Source: Tupaia tana
Taxonomy: Eukaryota; Chordata; Mammalia; Scandentia; Tupaiidae
Direction: 5' to 3'
Length of the DNA: 64,000 nucleotides
NCBI GenBank assembly: GCA_026018925.1
Contig: JAKSZU010000016.1
Location: 11,874,940-11,938,939 of the forward strand
A model generated the notes under the pieces. The model was not told the DNA's origin, made no database searches, and saw only the letters and a list, made by a program, of their open reading frames with translations. Positions within the stretch are counted from its first letter, which is position 1. Each line of letters starts with the position of its first letter. The position numbers were made by a program, and so were the translations under genes. Of the stretch, positions 58,485 to 64,000 are shown in pieces.

Positions 58485-61400
58485 GAGAAAGCCTGCTCAA
58501 TGGCTCCTGACATCTAGACATGCTGGGAGAAAGGAAGATGCCCCACTCCTAACTGGGCCTCCAGCATACAAAACCCACGTGAACAGCCCTTCTTCAAGAG
58601 AAAGCCTGCTCAATGGCTCCTGACATCTAGACATGCTGGGAGAAAGGAAGATGTCCCACTCCTAACTGGGCCTCCAGCATACAAAACCCACGTGAACAGC
58701 CCTTCTTCAAGAGAAAGCCTGCTCAATGGCTCCTGACATCTAGACATGCTGGGAGAAAGGAAGATGTCCCACTCCTAACTGGGCCTCAAGCCTACAAAAC
58801 CCACGTGAACAGCCCTTCTTCAAGAGAAAGCCTGCTCAATGGCTCCTGACATCTAGACATGCTGGGAGAAAGGAAGATGTCCCACTCCTAACTGGGCCTC
58901 CAGCATACAAAACCCACGTGAACAGCCCTTCTTCAAGAGAACGCCTGCTCAATGGCTCCTGACATCTAGACATGCTGGGGAGAAAGTATGATGTCCCACT
59001 CCTAACTGGGCCTCCAGCCTACAAAACCCACGTGAACAGCCCTTCTTCAAGAGAAAGCCTGCTCAATGGCTCCTGACATCTAGACATGCTGGGAGAAAGG
59101 AAGATGTCCCACTCCTAACTGGGCCTCCAGCCTACAAAACCCACGTGAACAGCCCTTCTTCAAGAGAAAGCCTGCTCAATGGCTCCTGACATCTAGACAT
59201 GCTGGGAGAAAGGAAGATGTCCCACTCCTAACTGGGCCTCCAGCCTACAAAACCCACGTGAACAGCCCTTCTTCAAGAGAAAGCCTGCTCAATGGCTCCT
59301 GACATCTAGACATGCTGGGAGAAAGGAAGATGTCCCACTCCTAACTGGGCCTCCAGCCTACAAAACCCACGTGAACAGCCCTTCTTCAAGAGAAAGCCTG
59401 CTCAATGGCTCCTGACATCTAGACATGCTGGGAGAAAGAAAGATGTCCCATCCTAACTGGGCCTCCAGCATACAAAACCCACGTGAACAGCCCTTCTTCA
59501 AGAGAAAGCCTGCTCAATGGCTCCTGACATCTAGACATGCTGGGAGAAAGGAAGATGTCCCACTCCTAACTGGGCCTCCAGCCTACAAAACCCACGTGAA
59601 CAGCCCTTCTTCAAGAGAAAACCTGCTCAATGGCTCCTGACATCTACACATGCTGGGAGAAAGGAAGATGTCCCACTCCTAACTGGGCCTCCAGCCTACA
59701 AAACCCACGTGAACAGCCCTTCTTCAAGAGAAAGCCTGCTCAATGGCTCCTGACATCTAAACACGCTGGGAGAAAGGAAGATGTCCCACTCCTAACTGGG
59801 GCCTCCAGCCTACAAAACCCACGTGAACAGCCCTTCTTCAAGAGAAAGGGTGCTCAATGGCTCCTGACATCTAGACATGCTGGGAGAAAGGAAGATGTCC
59901 CACTCCTAACTGGGCCTCCAGCATACAAAACCCAAGTGAACAGCCCTTCTTCATGAGAAAGCCTGCTCAATGGCTCCTGACATCTAGACATGCTGGGAGA
60001 AAGGAAGATGTCCCACTCCTAACTGGGCCTCCAGCCTACAAAACCCACGTGAACAGCCCTTCTTCAAGAGAAAGCCTGCTCAATGGCTCCTGACATCTAG
60101 ACATGCTGGGAGAAAGGAAGATGTCCCACTCCTAACTGGGCCTCCAGCCTACAAAACCCACGTGAACAGCCCTTCTTCAAGAGAAAGCCTGCTCAATGGC
60201 TCCTGACATCTAGACATGCTGGGAGAAAGGAAGATGTCCCACTCCTAACTGGGCCTCCAGCATACAAAACCCACGTGAACAGCCCTTCTTCAAGAGAAAG
60301 CCTGCTCAATGGCTCCTGACATCTAGACATGCTGGGAGAAAGGAAGATGTCCCACTCCTAATTGGGCCGCCAGCATACAAAACCCACGTGAACAGCCCTT
60401 CTTCAAGAGAAAGCCTGCTCAATGGCTCCTGACATCTAGACATGCTGGGAGAAAGGAAGATGTCCCACTCCTAACTGGGCCTCCAGCATACAAAACCCAC
60501 GTGAACAGCCCTTCTTCAAGAGAAAGCCTGCTCAATGGCTCCTGACATCTAGACATGCTGGGAGAAAGGAAGATGTCCCACTCCTAACTGGGCCTCCAGC
60601 CTACAAAACCCAAGTGAACAGCCCTTCTTCACGAGAAAGCCTGCTTAATGGCTCCTGACATCTAGACATGCTGGGAGAAAGGAAGATGTCCCACTCCTAA
60701 CTGGGCCTCCAGCATACAAAACACACGTGAACAGCCCATCTTCAAGAGAAAGCCTGCTCAATGGATCCTGACATCTAGACATGCTGGGAGAAAGGAAGAT
60801 GTCCCACTCCTAACTGGGACTCCAGCATACAAAACCCACGTGAACAGCCCTTCTGCAAGAGAAAGCCTGCTCAATGGCTCCTGACATCTAGACATGCTGG
60901 GAGAAAGGAAGATGTCCCACTCCTAACTGGGACTCCAGCATACAAAACGCACGTGAACAGCCCTTCTTCAAGAGAAAGCCTGCTCAATGGCTCCTGACAT
61001 CTAGACATGCTGGGAGAAAGGAAGATGCCCCACTCCTAACTGGGCCTCCAGCCTACAAAACCCACGTTAACAGCCCTTCTTCAAGGGAAAGCCTGCTCAA
61101 TGGCTCCTGACATCTAGACATGCTGGGAGAAAGGAAGATGTCCCACTCCTAACTGGGCCTCCAGCATACAAAACCCACGTGAACAGCCCTTCTTCAAGAG
61201 AAAGCCTGCTCAATGGCTCCTGACATCTAGACATGCTGGGAGAAAGGAAGATCTCCCACTCCTAACTGGGCCTCCAGCCTACAAAACCCACGTGAACAGC
61301 CCTTCTTCAAGAGAAAGCCTGCTCAATGGCTCCTGACATCTAGACATGCTGGGAGAAAGGAAGATGTCCCACTCCTAACTGGGCCTCCAGCCTACAAAAC

Positions 61401-64000
61401 CCACGTGAACAGCCCTTCTTCACGAGAAAGCCTGCTCAATGGCTCCTGACATCTAGACATGCTGGGAGAAAGGAAGATGTCCCACTCCTAACTGGGCCTC
61501 CAGCATACAAAACCCACGTGAACAGCCCATCTTCAAGAGAAAGCCTGCTCAATGGATCCTGACATCTAGACATGCTGGGAGAAAGGAAGATGTCCCACTC
61601 CTAACTGGGCCTCCAGCATACAAAACCCACGTGAACAGCCCTTCTGCAAGAGAAAGCCTGCTCAATGGCTCCTGACATCTAGACATGCTGGGAGAAAGGA
61701 AGATGTCCCACTCCTAACTGGGACTCCAGCATACAAAACGCACGTGAACAGCCCTTCTTCAAGAGAAAGCCTGCTCAATGGCTCCTGACATCTAGACATG
61801 CTGGGAGAAAGGAAGATGTCCCACTCCTAACTGGGCCTCCAGCATACAAAACCCACGTGAACAGCCCTTCTTCAAGAGAATGCCTGCTCAATGGCTCCTG
61901 ACATCTAGACATGCTGGGAGAAAGGAAGATGTCCCACTCCTAATTGGGCCTCCAGCCTACAAAACCCACGTGAACAGCCCTTCTTCAAGAGAAAGCCTGC
62001 TCAATGGCTCCTGACATCTAGACATGCTGGGAGAAAGGAAGATGTCCCACTCCTAACTGGGCCTCCAGCCTACAAAACCCACGTGAACAGCCCTTCTTCA
62101 AGAGAAAACCTGCTCAATGGCTCCTGACATCTACACATGCTGGGAGAAAGGAAGATGTCCCACTCCTAACTGGGCCTCCAGCCTACAAAACCCACGTGAA
62201 CAGCCCTTCTTCAAGAGAAAGCCTGCTCAATGGCTCCTGACATCTAAACACGCTGGGAGAAAGGAAGATGTCCCACTCCTAACTGGGCCTCCAGCCTACA
62301 AAACCCACGTGAACAGCCCTTCTTCAAGAGAAAGGGTGCTCAATGGCTCCTGACATCTAGACATGCTGGAAGAAAGGAAGATGTCCCACTCCTAACTGGG
62401 CCTCCAGCATACAAAACCCAAGTGAACAGCCCTTCTTCATGAGAAAGCCTGCTCAATGGCTCCTGACATCTAGACATGCTGGGAGAAAGGAAGATGTCCC
62501 ACTCCTAACTGGGCCTCCAGCCTACAAAACTCACGTGAACAGCCCTTCTTCAAGAGAAAGCCTGCTCAATGGCTCCTGACATCTAGACATGCTGGGAGAA
62601 AGGAAGATGTCCCACTCCTAACTGGGCCTCCAGCCTACAAAACCCACGTGAACAGCCCTTCTTCAAGAGAAAGCCTGCTCAATGGCTCCTGACATCTAGA
62701 CATGCTGGGAGAAAGGAAGATGTCCCACTCCTAACTGGGCCTCCAGCCTACAAAACCCACGTGAACAGCCCTTCTTCAAGAGAAAGCCTGCTCAATGGCT
62801 CCTGACATCTAGACATGCTGGGAGAAAGGAAGATGTCCCACTCCTAATTGGGCCTCCAGCATACAAAACCCACGTGAACAGCCCTTCTTCAAGAGAAAGC
62901 CTGCTCAATGGCTCCTGACATCTAGACATGCTGGGAGAAAGGAAGATGTCCCACTCCTAACTGGGCCTCCAGCATACAAAACCCACGTGAACAGCCCTTC
63001 TTCAAGAGAAAGCCTGCTCAATGGCTCCTGACATCTAGACATGCTGGGAGAAAGGAAGATGTCCCACTCCTAACTGGGCCTCCAGCCTACAAAACCCAAG
63101 TGAACAGCCCTTCTTCACGAGAAAGCCTGCTTAATGGCTCCTGACATCTAGACATGCTGGGAGAAAGGAAGATGCCCCACTCCTAACTGGGCCTCCAGCC
63201 TACAAAACCCACGTGAACAGCCCTTCTTCAAGAGAAAGCCTGCTCAATGGCTCCTGACATCTAGACATGCTGGGAGAAAGGAAGATGTCCCACTCCTAAC
63301 TGGGCCTCCAGCATACAAAACCCACGTGAACAGCCCTTCTTCAAGAGAAAGCCTGCTCAATGGCTCCTGACATCTAGACATGCTGGGAGAAAGGAAGATG
63401 TCCCACTCCTAACTGGGCCTCCAGCATACAAAACCCACGTGAACAGCCCTTCTTCAAGAGAAAGCCTGCTCAATGGCTCCTGACATCTAGACATGCTGGG
63501 AGAAAGGAAGATGTCCCACTCCTAACTGGGCCTCCAGCCTACAAAACCCACGTGAACAGCCCTTCTTCACGAGAAAGCCTGCTCAATGGCTCCTGACATC
63601 TAGACATGCTGGGAGAAAGGAAGATGTCCCACTCCTAACTGGGCCTCCAGCATACAAAACCCACGTGAACAGCCCATCTTCAAGAGAAAGCCTGCTCAAT
63701 GGATCCTGACATCTAGACATGCTGGGAGAAAGGAAGATGTCCCACTCCTAACTGGGCCTCCAGCATACAAAACCCACGTGAACAGCCCTTCTTCAAGAGA
63801 AAGCCTGCTCAATGGCTCCTGACATCTAGACATGCTGGGAGAAAGGAAGATGTCCCACTCCTAACTGGGACTCCAGCATACAAAACGCACGTGAACAGCC
63901 CTTCTTCAAGAGAAAGCCTGCTCAATGGCTCCTGACATCTAGACATGCTGGGAGAAAGGAAGATGTCCCACTCCTAACTGGGCCTCCAGCATACAAAACC
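58485..64000 (+). repeat. Satellite segment 14, about 49 monomers to window end
   Basis: Order after the SINE: GATGCCCC, CCTCAAGCC, GAGAACGCC, GTATGATG with an extra G (about 58975), the GATGTCCCATCC deletion (about 59445), marker pair 59637-59863 with an extra G near 59800, CAAGTG/CATGAG, AATTGGGCCGCC, GCTTAATGG (60646), then a 22-monomer unit to 63132. A second marker pair is at 62124-62349. The window ends mid-monomer. Confidence 0.95.
60646..63131 (+). repeat. 22-monomer SINE-free HOR unit, copy C
   Basis: GCTTAATGG recurs at exactly 2,486 bp. Rare variants GCTGGAAGAAAGG (about 62370) and CTCACGTG (about 62530), plus GATGCCCC directly after the closing GCTTAATGG (about 63170), are shared with copy A, 28.4 kb away. 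A private CACGTTAAC with CAAGGGAAAG is near 61066-61086. Confidence 0.8.

Larger units (their letters stand above)
1..64000 (+). repeat. 113-bp tandem satellite array spanning the window
   Basis: The sequence restarts with CTGACATCTAGACATGCTGG at position 1, at 114 and about every 113 bp to the last base. About 60.3 kb of satellite remains after removing 13 SINE inserts, or about 533 monomers. Landmarks in the monomer are TCTAGA near offset 7, a purine tract at about 19-34, the E-box CACGTG at 70-75 and the SINE target GAGAAAGCCTGCTC at about 92-105. GC is about 52%. There is one CpG per ordinary monomer. Indels are rare and are 1 bp or 3 bp. Because 113 leaves remainder 2 on division by 3, each monomer shifts reading frame, so long coding frames cannot persist. 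Both ends are inside the array. The satellite family is not recognised. Confidence 0.98.

Noticed and set aside
1..64000. Many short open frames of 60-108 codons on both strands
   Set aside because: They recur at satellite or SINE period, start and stop inside repeats, and exist only where a variant removes one of the regular stops. Because 113 is not divisible by 3 the frame shifts each monomer. None has a recognisable domain, and the 102-103-codon ones are SINE body read through the A-tail into satellite.
1..64000. CRISPR array
   Set aside because: The period is 113 bp with the whole unit conserved. There are no unique spacers between short repeats, and a SINE with target duplications is present, which points to a eukaryotic satellite.
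1..64000. Centromeric satellite with a CENP-B box
   Set aside because: HOR structure resembles centromeric arrays, but no monomer contains TTCG or a CENP-B-box-like TTCGNNNNANNCGGG. Sequence alone cannot show centromere function.
1..64000. Hidden protein-coding defence or metabolic system
   Set aside because: Every segment was accounted for as 113-bp monomers or SINE, with lengths matching integer monomer counts. No leftover sequence of more than a few bases remains to hold a gene.

Overview
The whole window lies inside one tandem satellite array. I found no protein-coding gene, rRNA gene, functional tRNA gene or CRISPR array. The base repeat is a head-to-tail monomer of 113 bp, about 52% GC, all in one orientation. 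Roughly 533 monomers fill about 60.3 kb, and the array runs off both ends of the window. Most monomers differ from the common form by zero to three substitutions, with only occasional 1-bp or 3-bp indels.

The only other sequence is a tRNA-derived, A-tailed SINE-like element with a 257-bp body, present 13 times on the + strand. Its head resembles a tRNA and carries a good Pol III B box (GGTTCGCGTCT). Every copy sits at the same base of the monomer, between duplicates of the same 14-bp target (GAGAAAGCCTGCTC). This means one retroposition event whose product was then copied with the satellite by unequal exchange or a similar process. The element points to a eukaryotic nuclear genome, plausibly an animal. 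I do not recognise the SINE family or satellite and cannot name the species.

Layout: about 74 monomers (1-8354); SINE copies 1 and 2 one monomer apart; 21 monomers; SINEs 3 and 4 three monomers apart; 51 monomers; SINE 5; 27; SINE 6; 9; SINE 7; 54; SINE 8; 71; SINE 9; 25; SINE 10; 23; SINE 11; 25; SINE 12; 101 monomers without a SINE; SINE 13; about 49 monomers to the end. After subtracting the element, its A-tail and the 14-bp duplication, every SINE-to-SINE distance is an integer multiple of 113 corrected by the visible indels.

Diagnostic variants recur in fixed order, so the array has higher-order repeats (HORs). One is a 25-monomer SINE-bearing unit (3,107-3,108 bp). Another is a SINE-free 22-monomer unit (2,486 bp). 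Longer copies include a 5.3-kb block repeated at about 5.99 kb and a 2.8-kb block repeated at 10.68 kb. Each ordinary monomer has a single CpG, located in a perfect CACGTG E-box, while the SINE body has about 23 CpGs. The array is therefore CpG-poor chromatin punctuated by CpG-rich, Pol III-promoter-bearing inserts.
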